NCBI GenBank assembly: GCA_036562765.1
Contig: DATCJO010000159.1
Coordinates: 1-35,143, forward strand
Direction: 5' to 3'
Source: JAAYFT01 sp036562765
GTDB lineage: Bacteria; Bacillota; Clostridia; Tissierellales; Tissierellaceae
Length of the DNA: 35,143 nt
Translations under genes and position numbers: made by a program
Shown: positions 1 to 8,531 of the stretch, one piece after another
Numbering within the stretch: the first letter of the stretch is position 1
Layout of the letters: every line of letters starts with the position of its first letter
Notes under the pieces: model-generated
Databases searched by the model: none
What the model was told of the DNA's origin: nothing
What the model saw: the letters and a program-made list of their open reading frames with translations, nothing else

Positions 1-63
1 TATTTTGTAACTTTTTATGCTATACTATAGTATAATATTAAAACATACTAAAATGCTATGAAT

Positions 64-333
64 TGGTAAAGTAGATTATATCGAGTATCACAGAGAGGAT
101 TCCACAGGTGAGAGGAATCCATACGAGATATAATTGAAGTGCGCCAAGGAGCATAAGGTCGAACCTTCAGTAGACTTTTACGGCTGCTCCCGTTAACGAG
201 CTAGGGTATGGAAGTACCTGAAATGAGATGGGGAATTCTATTACATTGAATTCCTCAAGCAGAGTGGAACCGCGAAAGGAAACCTTTTGCCTCTGTATAT
301 TTATTATACATGGGTTAAAGGTTTTTTTATTTT
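64..333 (+). promoter_or_regulatory. T-box leader, cysteine (TGC specifier)
   Basis: This is a tRNA-sensing transcription-attenuation leader upstream of cysK. A Stem I region carries an AGTA motif, CAGAGAG and GGTGAGAG. The putative specifier TGC at 140-142 follows GAAG, which fits uncharged tRNA-Cys. The T-box sequence AGAGTGGAACCGCG lies at 261-274. The terminator pairs AAACCTTT (280-287) with AAAGGTTT (317-324) and is followed by a T run. When tRNA-Cys is uncharged, the T-box segment is expected to form the antiterminator and let cysK-cysE be read. The promoter is at the window edge; an extended -10, TGCTATACT at 18-26, is possible but its -35 would lie outside the window. Confidence 0.93.
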
Positions 334-423
334 TAATATTTATGGCTTAATCAAAAAGATAGAGATAATAAATAAACCAAATTTAGTATTAATAATATCT
401 TAAATTTAAAAGGAGGTATTTAT

Positions 424-1338
424 ATGGTATTTGATAACATTAGTAAAACTGTTGGAAGAACCCCTTTAGTTAAGTTAAATAATATAGCTGATGAAGACAG
501 TGCAGAAATTTTAGTGAAGGTAGAAGCTTTTAATCCTTCAGGAAGCGTAAAGGACAGAGCTGCATTATACATGATTGAAGGTGCAGAAAAGGAAGGAATT
601 CTCAAAAAAGGCGGTACAATTATTGAACCTACAAGTGGTAACACAGGTATAGGCCTAGCTATGATAGGAGCAGCCAAAGGGTATAAGGTAATCTTAGTTA
701 TGCCAGATACAATGAGTGTTGAAAGAAGAAGATTGATGGAAGCCTATGGCGCACAAATCATATTAACTGATGGTGCTAAAGGAATGGCAGGTTCAGTAGA
801 ATTAGCAGAAAAATTAGCAAAGGAAAACAATTACTTCATGCCAAACCAATTTAAAAACAGGTATAATCTACTTGCCCATTATGAAACAACAGGAGTTGAG
901 ATATTAGAAGATACAGGTGGAAAATTAGATGCATTTGTAGCAGGAGTTGGCACAGGTGGCACTATATCAGGAGCTGGAAGAAGGTTAAAGGAACATAATA
1001 AGGATATCCTATTAGTTGCTGTTCAGCCAGCAAAATCTCCAGTATTGACTGGAGGAAAGCCAAGTGGACATAAGATACAAGGGATAGGAGCTAACTTTGT
1101 ACCAGAGATTTTTGACAGGGAAATTGTAGATGAAATATTAAGCATTGATGAAGAAGATGCTTTTAACTATGCAAGGAGAGTTGCTAGAGAAGAAGGAATA
1201 CTATGCGGCATTTCATCTGGTGCCAATGTTGCAGCAGCAGTTATAATAGCAAAGAGATTAGGAAAAGGGAAAAGAGTAGTTACAGTTTTGCCAGATACAG
1301 GAGAAAGATATCTATCGACAGAACTGTATAAGGAGTGA
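424..1338 (+). CDS. cysK: Cysteine synthase A (O-acetylserine sulfhydrylase)
   Basis: A PLP enzyme that makes cysteine from O-acetylserine and sulfide in the cytoplasm. At 304 residues it has the usual family length. The PLP lysine is K43 in NPSGSVKDR. The substrate loop PTSGNTG and the phosphate-binding GVGTGGTISG follow, and the C-terminus has LPDTGERYLST. The start is set by AAAGGAGG about 7 bases before ATG. It is the first gene after the Cys T-box and lies four bases before cysE, so the two last steps of cysteine synthesis share one transcript and should rise when charged tRNA-Cys falls. A cystathionine beta-synthase is less likely, because there is no heme or CBS domain and the neighbour is cysE. 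Confidence 0.95.
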   Translation: MVFDNISKTVGRTPLVKLNNIADEDSAEILVKVEAFNPSGSVKDRAALYMIEGAEKEGILKKGGTIIEPTSGNTGIGLAMIGAAKGYKVILVMPDTMSVERRRLMEAYGAQIILTDGAKGMAGSVELAEKLAKENNYFMPNQFKNRYNLLAHYETTGVEILEDTGGKLDAFVAGVGTGGTISGAGRRLKEHNKDILLVAVQPAKSPVLTGGKPSGHKIQGIGANFVPEIFDREIVDEILSIDEEDAFNYARRVAREEGILCGISSGANVAAAVIIAKRLGKGKRVVTVLPDTGERYLSTELYKE

Positions 1339-1342
1339 TTAA

Positions 1343-1894
1343 ATGTTTAAGTTTTTCAAAGAGCTAGTAGAGGAAGGAAAAACAATTTTAGAAAAGGATC
1401 CAGCTGCAAAGAACCTATTTACAGCCATGTTTTTCTATCCTTGCTCAAAAGCCCTATTTTACCATAGGATTGCTCATAAATTATATAACATGAAACTTTA
1501 CACATTAGCTTGGATAATATCTCAAAGGGCAAGAAGAAAAACAGGGATAGAAATACATCCTGGGGCTAAAATAGGTAAGAACTTATTTATAGACCATGGA
1601 ATGGGAGTAGTAATTGGCGAAACAGCTGAAATAGGAAATAACGTTGTCATGTATCATGGAGTAACTTTAGGGGCAATTGGAGGAGAAAAAGGAGAAAAAA
1701 GGCATCCTACTGTAGAAGATGATGTAATGATTGGTGCAGGAGCTAAAATCCTTGGGCCAGTTAGAATAGGCAGAGGAGCCAAGATTGGTGCCAATGCAGT
1801 AGTGCTAGATGATGTACCACCTTACTGCACAGCTGTAGGTATTCCAGCAAAGATAGTAAGGAAGAAAAAAACCGGATACATTTATATAGTTTAG
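1343..1894 (+). CDS. cysE: Serine O-acetyltransferase
   Basis: Transfers acetyl from acetyl-CoA to serine, supplying O-acetylserine to CysK next door. The 183-residue protein is the short bacterial form. An alpha-helical N-terminal part (residues about 1-65) is followed by a left-handed beta-helix of hexapeptide repeats (IHPGAKIGKN, VVIGETAEIG, VMIGAGAKIL, IGRGAKIGANAVV). Likely catalytic or binding histidines are H85 in IDHGMG and H121 in RHP. Its ribosome binding site AAGGAG lies inside the 3' end of cysK, so the genes are probably translationally coupled. The tail KKKTGYIYIV lacks the long C-terminal inhibition peptide of the enteric enzyme, so feedback inhibition by cysteine may differ (inference). 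Confidence 0.93.
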   Translation: MFKFFKELVEEGKTILEKDPAAKNLFTAMFFYPCSKALFYHRIAHKLYNMKLYTLAWIISQRARRKTGIEIHPGAKIGKNLFIDHGMGVVIGETAEIGNNVVMYHGVTLGAIGGEKGEKRHPTVEDDVMIGAGAKILGPVRIGRGAKIGANAVVLDDVPPYCTAVGIPAKIVRKKKTGYIYIV

Positions 1895-1898
1895 TGTA

Positions 1899-1926
1899 TT
1901 GACAATTAGTAATAAATCTGTATAAT
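1899..1926 (+). promoter_or_regulatory. Sigma-A-type promoter for the trpS leader
   Basis: A perfect -35 TTGACA (1899-1904) and perfect -10 TATAAT (1921-1926) are separated by 16 bases. They begin five bases after the cysE stop. Transcription would start near 1933, at the beginning of the Trp T-box. Confidence 0.8.
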
Positions 1927-1932
1927 AGACAA

Positions 1933-2166
1933 TAACATATTTCATAGGTACGATGACCAAGAATAGTAGTCATAATATAGGTCTATAGCGAGCTGGGGAT
2001 GGTGGAAGCCCAGCGACACTGTTATGACGAATGGGCTTGGGAGTATATATCCGAAATAAGTAGGATATAGGGTCAATCCCCCTTAAAGGATAAGAGTGGC
2101 GTTATGCAAAAAGAGTGGCACCGCGGAATAACCTTTCGTCTCTTTAATGAGATGAAAGGTTTTTTT
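1933..2166 (+). promoter_or_regulatory. T-box leader, tryptophan (TGG specifier)
   Basis: The Stem I region has AGTAGT, AGCGAG and GGATGGTGGAAG. The specifier TGG at 2032-2034 follows GAA, matching the downstream trpS. The T-box AGAGTGGCACCGCGG lies at 2113-2127. The terminator is a 12-bp helix, 2131-2142 with 2149-2160 (one G-U pair), followed by six T. Uncharged tRNA-Trp should favour the antiterminator and expression of trpS. Confidence 0.95.
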
Positions 2167-2209
2167 ATACAATTAATTGACACAAAAACATAGGAAAGGA
2201 GTTGAGAAA

Positions 2210-3202
2210 ATGGAAAGGAAAGTTGTTTTTAGTGGAGTACAGCCTACTGGGTCATTAACCATTGGAAATTACTTGGGTGCTATAAAAAACTGGGTAAGAT
2301 TACAAGATGAATATGATTGTTATTACTCCGTTGTAGATTTACATGCCATAACTATTCCCCAAATTCCCAGCGAATTGAGGAAAAATACCCTAGAAGTTTT
2401 AGCTACTTTAATAGCTTGTGGAATAGATCCTGAAAAATGTACTTTATTTATCCAATCCCATGTTTCTGCCCATGCTGAACTAACATGGGTATTAGATACC
2501 ATATCTTACATGGGGCAACTAAACAGAATGACGCAGTTTAAAGAAAAGTCAAAGAAGTCTGAAGAAAATTTAAATGCTGGGTTGTTTACCTATCCTGTAC
2601 TTATGGCATCAGACATATTATTATATCAAACTGACTTGGTGCCAGTAGGGGAAGACCAAAAGCAGCATTTGGAATTGGCTAGGGATTTGGCTATTAGGTT
2701 CAACAATAGGTATAGTGAAACTTTTAAGGTACCAGAGCCATTAATCAATAAATTTGGAGCACGGATAATGAGCCTGCAAAACCCAGAAGCTAAGATGAGT
2801 AAATCGGATACCAATGAAAATGGATATATCTTGATATTAGATGATAAGGATGCCATTAGAAGAAAGATAAAAAGGGCAGTTACTGACTCAATAGGGGTTG
2901 TGGCATATAATGATGAACAGCTAGGAATTAGAAATCTTCTTAACATATACAGTAGTATTACAGGTGAGTCAGTAGATACGATAGTTAATAGATATGAAGG
3001 AAAAGGATATAGTGAATTTAAGGAAGATTTGGCAGAGGTAGTTATTAATGCTCTGTCACCTGTTCAAGAAAAATATAAAGAATTGATGAATAATAAGGAC
3101 TATCTTGAAAAGATTTATAAAGAGGGTGCGGAAAAGGCTGAAAGTAGAGCCATTAAAACCCTTAGAAAGGTATATAGGAAGGTTGGATTCATACCAAGAT
3201 AG
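2210..3202 (+). CDS. trpS: Tryptophanyl-tRNA synthetase
   Basis: Charges tRNA-Trp with tryptophan. It is a class I synthetase of 330 residues, the standard compact bacterial length. The HIGH-type motif is TIGN (residues 17-20) after GVQPTGSL. The signature KMSKS is at residues 195-199. The ATG at 2210 was chosen because AAAGGAG lies just upstream; an in-frame TTG at 2177 has no ribosome binding site and would overrun the leader. The gene stands alone between its T-box and a strong terminator, so regulation is probably by tRNA-Trp charging only. Confidence 0.96.
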   Translation: MERKVVFSGVQPTGSLTIGNYLGAIKNWVRLQDEYDCYYSVVDLHAITIPQIPSELRKNTLEVLATLIACGIDPEKCTLFIQSHVSAHAELTWVLDTISYMGQLNRMTQFKEKSKKSEENLNAGLFTYPVLMASDILLYQTDLVPVGEDQKQHLELARDLAIRFNNRYSETFKVPEPLINKFGARIMSLQNPEAKMSKSDTNENGYILILDDKDAIRRKIKRAVTDSIGVVAYNDEQLGIRNLLNIYSSITGESVDTIVNRYEGKGYSEFKEDLAEVVINALSPVQEKYKELMNNKDYLEKIYKEGAEKAESRAIKTLRKVYRKVGFIPR

Positions 3203-3236
3203 TATAAATAGATAGCAGAAGCTATCTATTTATACT
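3201..3236. terminator. Bidirectional terminator between trpS and the DUF2249 gene
   Basis: A perfect 16-bp stem (3201-3216 with 3221-3236) with an AGAA loop starts inside the trpS stop codon. A and T tracts in both directions let it serve the convergent genes. Confidence 0.8.
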
Positions 3237-3239
3237 TTG

Positions 3240-3482
3240 TTATATATAATTCAAATATTTTTTTGCCAGTGCAACTTTCCAAACATCTGGACCTTTTTCA
3301 ATATATTCCCATTCAAATTTACCATACCTTTTTTTCTCTAATTCATTAAAAATATGGGAAGGGTCAGAATCATTAATTAAAATCATTTTTTCTCCAACTG
3401 GCAGTTGGTCGAAGTTGTTTAATACAATTTCAGTTTTTGAATTTAAATCATAACCACTGGTATCTATTTGCTTAAGCGACAT
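3240..3482 (-). CDS. DUF2249 domain protein
   Basis: An 80-residue single-domain protein. The pattern IVLNNFDQLPVGEKMILIND, then DP, then FEWEYIEKGPDVWKVAL, is the DUF2249 signature. The function is unknown; relatives occur alone or joined to hemerythrin-like or sulfur-carrier-like proteins, and a SirA/TusA-like fold has been suggested for the family. The start is supported by AAAAGGAGG directly upstream on the minus strand. It is transcribed away from the glyoxalase gene and towards trpS, with a terminator just past its stop. There is no signal peptide, so it is probably cytoplasmic. Confidence 0.75.
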   Translation of the reverse strand: MSLKQIDTSGYDLNSKTEIVLNNFDQLPVGEKMILINDSDPSHIFNELEKKRYGKFEWEYIEKGPDVWKVALAKKYLNYI

Positions 3483-3528
3483 CTTATCCCTCCTTTTATA
3501 GTATTTTGCCCATAAAATTAATAATGTT

Positions 3529-3559
3529 TTGATGAAAAATAAGTTTTTTTAGTTATAAT
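3529..3559 (+). promoter_or_regulatory. Possible promoter for the glyoxalase-family gene
   Basis: TTGATG (3529-3534) and a perfect TATAAT (3554-3559) are present. The 19-base spacer is longer than ideal, so the -35 assignment is uncertain. Confidence 0.4.
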
Positions 3560-3614
3560 ATGGGTAGAATTTTATATAAAGATTTTATAATGAAAAATTG
3601 AAAGGGGATGAATT

Positions 3615-4001
3615 ATGAAATATAAATTTCTTCATACTTGTATAAGGGTTATGGATTTGGAAAAATCTTTAAAATTTTATAAAGAAGCTTTAGGGTTAAA
3701 AGAAACTAGGAGAAAAGATTTTCCAGATGATGGATTTACATTGGTATATCTAACAGATGAAGATGGTACATGTGAAGTTGAATTAACTTATAATTACAAT
3801 CCAGAAAAACCTTATGAAATAGGTAATGGATTTAGCCACATGGCATTTGGCGTAAAGGATTTGGAAGAATCACGCAGAAGACACATGGAAATGGGATATG
3901 AAGTTACAGAATTAATGGGACTTCCAGGAGAAAAGCCTAGATACTATTTTGTAACTGATCCAGATGGATATGATATTGAAATAATAAGACAAGAAGACTA
4001 A
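3615..4001 (+). CDS. gloA: VOC/glyoxalase I family protein (lactoylglutathione lyase-like)
   Basis: A 128-residue vicinal-oxygen-chelate protein built of two beta-alpha-beta-beta-beta units. Likely metal ligands are H7 in FLHTCI, a glutamate in CEVELTYN, the histidine in FSHMAFGV and the final glutamate in DPDGYDIEII. This is the glyoxalase I arrangement, which isomerises the thiol hemiacetal of methylglyoxal. Clostridia usually lack glutathione, so the thiol cofactor is open and another VOC activity is possible. The ribosome binding site GAAAGGGG precedes the ATG. It is monocistronic, with a terminator directly after the stop. Confidence 0.8.
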   Translation: MKYKFLHTCIRVMDLEKSLKFYKEALGLKETRRKDFPDDGFTLVYLTDEDGTCEVELTYNYNPEKPYEIGNGFSHMAFGVKDLEESRRRHMEMGYEVTELMGLPGEKPRYYFVTDPDGYDIEIIRQED

Positions 4002-4026
4002 ATACCCCAATAAGGGGTATTTTTAA
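4001..4026 (+). terminator. Terminator after the glyoxalase-family gene
   Basis: AATACCCC (4001-4008) pairs with GGGGTATT (4014-4021) across an AATAA loop, followed by T residues. Confidence 0.75.
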
Positions 4027-4145
4027 TATTAAAAAATTTTATTTGGGAATGTTATCAATTTAACAATCAGGGTATATATATAATAACAAAAGGCGTTTTA
4101 TGGTGGCGTTCAATGGGGGTGGATTTAAAAGGGGGGTTAATCATT

Positions 4146-4574
4146 ATGAAAAAAATTTTGGTGGCAGTAGATGGTTCCGATTATTCTCGAAAGGCACTTG
4201 CAAAGGCAAAAGAATTAGGAGAAAAATACAACAGTGAGATAGTTATTCTATATGTAATTAGCTCCTTAAGATATTCCCATCCGTATATAATCGATAAAAC
4301 AATTGAAGCGGAAATAAATAAAATCCTATTGGAACAAGGTAAAAAGATACTTGAAGAATCATTAAAAGCATTTGAAGGCTATCCAAGTAAAGCAGTAACC
4401 TTTTTAAAATGCGGAGATCCAGCAAGGGAAATAATTGAAATGGCCAAAAAAGAAAGTTGTGACTTGATTGTCATTGGGAACAGAGGTCTAAATACAATAT
4501 CAAGGGCAATGCTTGGAAGTGTATCAACAAAAGTAATAAATCACAGTGATATATCTGTATTGGTAGTTAAGTAA
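4146..4574 (+). CDS. Universal stress protein, UspA family
   Basis: A 142-residue cytoplasmic UspA-fold protein. It starts KKILVAVDGSDYS and ends with the nucleotide-binding motif GNRGLNTISRAMLGSVSTKVI, the G-2x-G-9x-G-S/T type seen in ATP-binding Usp proteins. It therefore probably binds ATP; the precise stress role is unknown. The ATG at 4146 is preferred over an in-frame ATG at 4113, because the strong GGGGGG ribosome binding site lies about eight bases before 4146 and the family motif begins there. It is a single gene with its own terminator. Confidence 0.88.
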   Translation: MKKILVAVDGSDYSRKALAKAKELGEKYNSEIVILYVISSLRYSHPYIIDKTIEAEINKILLEQGKKILEESLKAFEGYPSKAVTFLKCGDPAREIIEMAKKESCDLIVIGNRGLNTISRAMLGSVSTKVINHSDISVLVVK

Positions 4575-4607
4575 GATGTAAAGTTTAATCTTTACATCTT
4601 TTTTTAT
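4573..4607 (+). terminator. Terminator after the universal stress protein
   Basis: An 11-bp stem (4573-4583 with 4590-4600), loop TTTAAT, followed by a T tract. It overlaps the stop codon of the upstream gene. Confidence 0.85.
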
Positions 4608-4685
4608 GCTAATCTCCATGGTTTTAATTCTAATAATATTATTTGATTTAGCAAATAATATATGTCAGATATGGGAGATGATAGA

Positions 4686-6128
4686 ATGATTTCAAGGGAT
4701 ATCAGTGAAAACAAGGAGACAATAAAAAATAGTTACCATAATTCTGGCGATTTAATAGCTTATGAATTTGAAACCATTTCAAATATAAAGATGTTAATTT
4801 GCTATATTGAAGGATTTATTGATAGGAAAATATTAAACGATGACATTTTAAAGCCATTAGTTATTGGATTAAAGGATAAGAAGGATATAAAGAAGCTTAT
4901 TTTTAATACCAAGGTACAGGAAGAAAGCTCAATGGAAAGAATTATAAATGAATTAAATAATGGCAAGGTGGGCCTGTTTATAGAAGGTGAAAAAATTGCG
5001 TATTTGATAGAGTTAAGCAGCTGGGTTAAAAGGAACATAGAGAAACCAGGGGCAGAGTCAGTAGTAAGGGGGCCTAAAGAAGGGTTTATTGAGGATATTT
5101 CAGTAAACAAAGTTTTGTTGAGGAAAATAATAAGAAACAGCAATTTAGTATATGAAGATTATATATTAGGAACCCAAACAAAGACTACCATAAGCTTAGC
5201 ATACATAAAAGGGATAGTTAATGAGAAAGTATTAGAGGAAGTTAGAAAACGGATTTCAATAATAAATATTGATGCAATAATAGAAAGTGGCAATATAGAG
5301 GAATTAATTGAAGACCATCCTAGGGCGTTATTTTCTACAATAAGCAACGCAGAAAAACCAGATGTCGTAGCTGCCAAGATTTTGGAAGGAAGAGTGGCTA
5401 TTCTTACTGATGGAACTCCTCATGTTTTAGTTGTGCCTAAACTATTTATAGAAGGGCTTCTAACAAGCGAAGACTATTATTTAAGACCTCATTATGCCAC
5501 TTTTTTAAGGGCTTTGAGATATATATCTTTTTTTACTGCTATATATTTGCCTGGAATATTTGTTGCATTACAACTGTATCATCAGGAGATGATACCTACA
5601 ACCCTTCTAATAAGTGCAGCAGGTGCCAGAGAAGGTGTTCCATTGCCTGCCGCTTTAGAAGTATTTATTATGATTATGGCTTTGGAGTTGACGAAGGAAT
5701 CCGGTCTCCGACTTCCAAAGAGTATCGGTATGACAGTAAGTATTGTAGGAGCTTTGATTTTAGGGCAAGCAGCAGTTCAAGCTGGAATAGTAAGTGGGCT
5801 TACTGTTATTATTGTTTCTATTGCAGCCATTGCTGAATTTACTATTCCGGAATTTACTCATGGGATAGTGATTTCTAGAATAATTATCTTAATTCTTGGT
5901 GCACTGGCGGGAATATTTGGCATTACAATAGGATTTATGATTTTTACTGTCCATATTTTAACTTTGGAATCATTTGGAGTGCCTTTTGGTTGGCCAATAG
6001 CACCAATGGATTGGGAAGGATTTAAGAAGGATACATTTACAAGGGCACCTATCTGGAAGATGATATATAGACCTAAGGCTTTACGGGGAAATAACATTAA
6101 AAGGCAAGTACCACCAAGAAAGATGTGA
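4686..6128 (+). CDS. gerA: Spore germination receptor subunit A (GerA family)
   Basis: The A subunit of a germinant receptor in the inner spore membrane. A hydrophilic N-terminal region (about residues 1-270) is followed by several hydrophobic segments (about 280-440) containing the family signature GAREGVPLPA and LRPHYATFLR. At 480 residues it has the normal GerAA length. The ATG at 4686 has GGGAG upstream; in-frame ATGs at 4662 and 4671 lack a good ribosome binding site. It is followed after four bases by gerC and then gerB. Which germinant it senses cannot be read from the sequence. Expression is expected in the forespore, but no clear sigma-G promoter could be assigned. Confidence 0.92.
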   Translation: MISRDISENKETIKNSYHNSGDLIAYEFETISNIKMLICYIEGFIDRKILNDDILKPLVIGLKDKKDIKKLIFNTKVQEESSMERIINELNNGKVGLFIEGEKIAYLIELSSWVKRNIEKPGAESVVRGPKEGFIEDISVNKVLLRKIIRNSNLVYEDYILGTQTKTTISLAYIKGIVNEKVLEEVRKRISIINIDAIIESGNIEELIEDHPRALFSTISNAEKPDVVAAKILEGRVAILTDGTPHVLVVPKLFIEGLLTSEDYYLRPHYATFLRALRYISFFTAIYLPGIFVALQLYHQEMIPTTLLISAAGAREGVPLPAALEVFIMIMALELTKESGLRLPKSIGMTVSIVGALILGQAAVQAGIVSGLTVIIVSIAAIAEFTIPEFTHGIVISRIIILILGALAGIFGITIGFMIFTVHILTLESFGVPFGWPIAPMDWEGFKKDTFTRAPIWKMIYRPKALRGNNIKRQVPPRKM

Positions 6129-6132
6129 TATT

Positions 6133-7320
6133 ATGGCGAAAAAGATAATTGCAATAATTATATTTTTAATTTTTTTAACTGGATGCTGGGATGCTAGGGA
6201 ATTAAATCAGCTTGGAATATCTTTGATTATGGGATTTGATATTGAAAATGACAAAATTCTTATAACAGCAGAAATAATTAATCCAGTCTATTCATTGGAA
6301 GAAGCAAAGGGCAATGAAATACAGTCTGTAGAATATGTACAAGGTATTGGCAATACAGTTCAAGAAGCAGCCAAGGATATTACTTTGAAATTTGATAGAA
6401 GCTTGTTTATAGCCCACAATAAAGTAGTGATATTTGGAGAAGAATTTGCCAAAAGAGGATTAGTTAAAAATATAGACCAGCTTTTAAGGGAAAGAGAACA
6501 AAGGGAAACATCTAAAATCCTAATAGCCAAAGGGACCAAAGCCTATGAGGTAATGGGTATAACCAGCGGTGTAGAACAAATTCCAGCCAATTATATATAT
6601 GAAATTATGAAAAATATAAGGAGAAACCCAAAAAATGCAGATGTTGATTTTATAGAATTTCTAAAAAACTATTATCATGAAGGTCAGCATCCAGTAGCTG
6701 GTGTTGTAGAGAAAAAAGACAAGGATGAGATAAATAAAGCTGATAATGCAGGTGGAAAAGGTTATGAACTTTCCACTTTAGGGATGTCAGTATTTAAAGG
6801 AGATAAGCTTGCTGGCTACTTGAATGGCAATGATACAAAATCTGTAAATTTCATATTAAATAAGATTTCAGGGGGGATAATAACATTTCCAACGCCAGGT
6901 GGCGGACCTGAAGATTTTAGTTCCATTGATGTTGTCCAAAGTAAAACAAAGAGGGATGTCGAAATAGTTGATGATAAGGTGATATTAAAGGCAAAGATTA
7001 AATTAAGAGGTTCTATGGGAGAAGTTATAGGGGATATAGACATTTCAAATATAGAAAATATCAAGAAAATGGAGGAAGCATGCTCAAAAGCTATTGAAGA
7101 AGGTATTACTTTAGCAGTGAAAAAAATTCAGGATGAATTTAAGATAGATGTATTTGGATTCGGAACAGTATTTCATAAAAAATATCCTAAAAAGTGGGAG
7201 GAGATTAAAGATGACTGGGATGAAATCTTTTCACAGGCAGAATTTCAAATAGAGGTAGATACAAAGTTGATTAGAACTGGTTTAATAAATACTCCTTTAT
7301 TCTTAAAAAAGGTGAAATGA
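6133..7320 (+). CDS. gerC: Spore germination receptor subunit C, Ger(x)C lipoprotein
   Basis: The C subunit of the receptor. A short hydrophobic signal peptide ends in the lipobox LTGC (cysteine about residue 18), followed by WDARELNQLG, the hallmark start of mature GerC proteins. At 395 residues it matches the family. The lipid-modified protein would sit on the outer face of the inner spore membrane with GerA and GerB. It starts four bases after gerA and ends one base before the gerB start codon, so the three are almost certainly co-translated. Confidence 0.92.
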   Translation: MAKKIIAIIIFLIFLTGCWDARELNQLGISLIMGFDIENDKILITAEIINPVYSLEEAKGNEIQSVEYVQGIGNTVQEAAKDITLKFDRSLFIAHNKVVIFGEEFAKRGLVKNIDQLLREREQRETSKILIAKGTKAYEVMGITSGVEQIPANYIYEIMKNIRRNPKNADVDFIEFLKNYYHEGQHPVAGVVEKKDKDEINKADNAGGKGYELSTLGMSVFKGDKLAGYLNGNDTKSVNFILNKISGGIITFPTPGGGPEDFSSIDVVQSKTKRDVEIVDDKVILKAKIKLRGSMGEVIGDIDISNIENIKKMEEACSKAIEEGITLAVKKIQDEFKIDVFGFGTVFHKKYPKKWEEIKDDWDEIFSQAEFQIEVDTKLIRTGLINTPLFLKKVK

Positions 7321-7321
7321 T

Positions 7322-8431
7322 ATGAAAAATCTAAGTCAAACAGAAACATTTACTTATAATCAAGTTTTGTTGTTAATGATAGTTTTTAGATTAATATTAG
7401 GGTTAACATATATGCCTGTAGTCCATGTATCTGTAGGGAATCAAGATACTTGGATTATATTATTGTTGTCAATTGTATATAAAATAATATTTAATTTGCC
7501 ATTGGTGTATTTGAGCAACAAGTTTAACAACTACAATCTGCTAGAATTTGCAGATAAAATAATGGGAAAGTTTTTGGGTACTTTAATTTCAATATTTTAT
7601 ATCATTATATTTTTGCTAGCCAATATTTTATTTGTGACTATATTTGTTGAAATATTAGATGTTGCCTTATTTCCTTTGACACCAACATGGGTTAATGTAG
7701 TTCTTGCTTTCTTTGCATGTGCTTATATTTCATATAAAGGTATGACAGGATTATGCAGATTAGGGGAAGTAGTCGTACCTATTATAATTGGCATAACTTT
7801 TTTACTTTTGATATTAGGAGTAAACAACTTTGATTTTAGTGAATTATTGCCAATATTAAGCGATTCAACATTTAAAGATATTAATATAGGTGCTATAAAT
7901 TCAACCTTTAGATTCATAGATATACTACTTCTTTGTATGATAACTCCAAGTTTGGAAAATAAGAAAGACTTAAATAAGATATTTATAAATTCCATAGTGT
8001 TTTCAACATTAATGGTAGCCATCCTTATTGTTGCAACCCAAGCAACTTTAGGAGTTGAATATACAAAACATGCTAATTTCCCATTTTTAGTCTATACTAG
8101 AACGCTATCAGTAGGAGAAATCTATGGTTTTGACTCTTTATATATTGGGATATGGATAATTGGAAATTTAATGAAGATTTCTGCGTTTTTATATTATATA
8201 ACCGTGGCTTTAGAAAAGCTTACTAAAAAAAACAATAGATTATTTATAATTCCAGTCTCAGTTTTGCTTGTAATTTTGACAATAACTATAAAAAACAGGA
8301 AACCTTTGCTGCCCATAGCTGGAGAGCTTAATAATGTAATCAGATTGCTGTCTATAATATCAGTAGTGGTTGTTCCAACTATAATGTTGATTGCTTATTT
8401 CTTTAGAAGAAAGAAATTACAAAATATTTAG
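7322..8431 (+). CDS. gerB: Spore germination receptor subunit B (GerB, APC-type permease)
   Basis: The B subunit of the receptor: 369 residues with about ten membrane helices, of the amino-acid permease superfamily used by spores to recognise germinants. Visible family features are the N-terminal TFTYNQVLLLMIVFRL and the conserved helix VVVPIIIGITFLLLIL. It is last in the gerA-gerC-gerB operon; the B. subtilis gerA operon has the order A-B-C, so C and B are swapped here. No convincing terminator is visible before the dipeptidase gene 100 bases downstream. Confidence 0.92.
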   Translation: MKNLSQTETFTYNQVLLLMIVFRLILGLTYMPVVHVSVGNQDTWIILLLSIVYKIIFNLPLVYLSNKFNNYNLLEFADKIMGKFLGTLISIFYIIIFLLANILFVTIFVEILDVALFPLTPTWVNVVLAFFACAYISYKGMTGLCRLGEVVVPIIIGITFLLLILGVNNFDFSELLPILSDSTFKDINIGAINSTFRFIDILLLCMITPSLENKKDLNKIFINSIVFSTLMVAILIVATQATLGVEYTKHANFPFLVYTRTLSVGEIYGFDSLYIGIWIIGNLMKISAFLYYITVALEKLTKKNNRLFIIPVSVLLVILTITIKNRKPLLPIAGELNNVIRLLSIISVVVVPTIMLIAYFFRRKKLQNI

Positions 8432-8531
8432 GGTTTTATGAGCCAATTTAATATATTTTATTATTTTATATGATAAAATTAACTTATGATATCATTATTT
8501 AAAAAGTTTTCTACTTAGGGGGATAAATATT

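Noticed and set aside
1761..1973. A minus-strand frame across the end of cysE and the Trp T-box
   Set aside because: It crosses a strong promoter and a conserved RNA leader and has no protein-like features.
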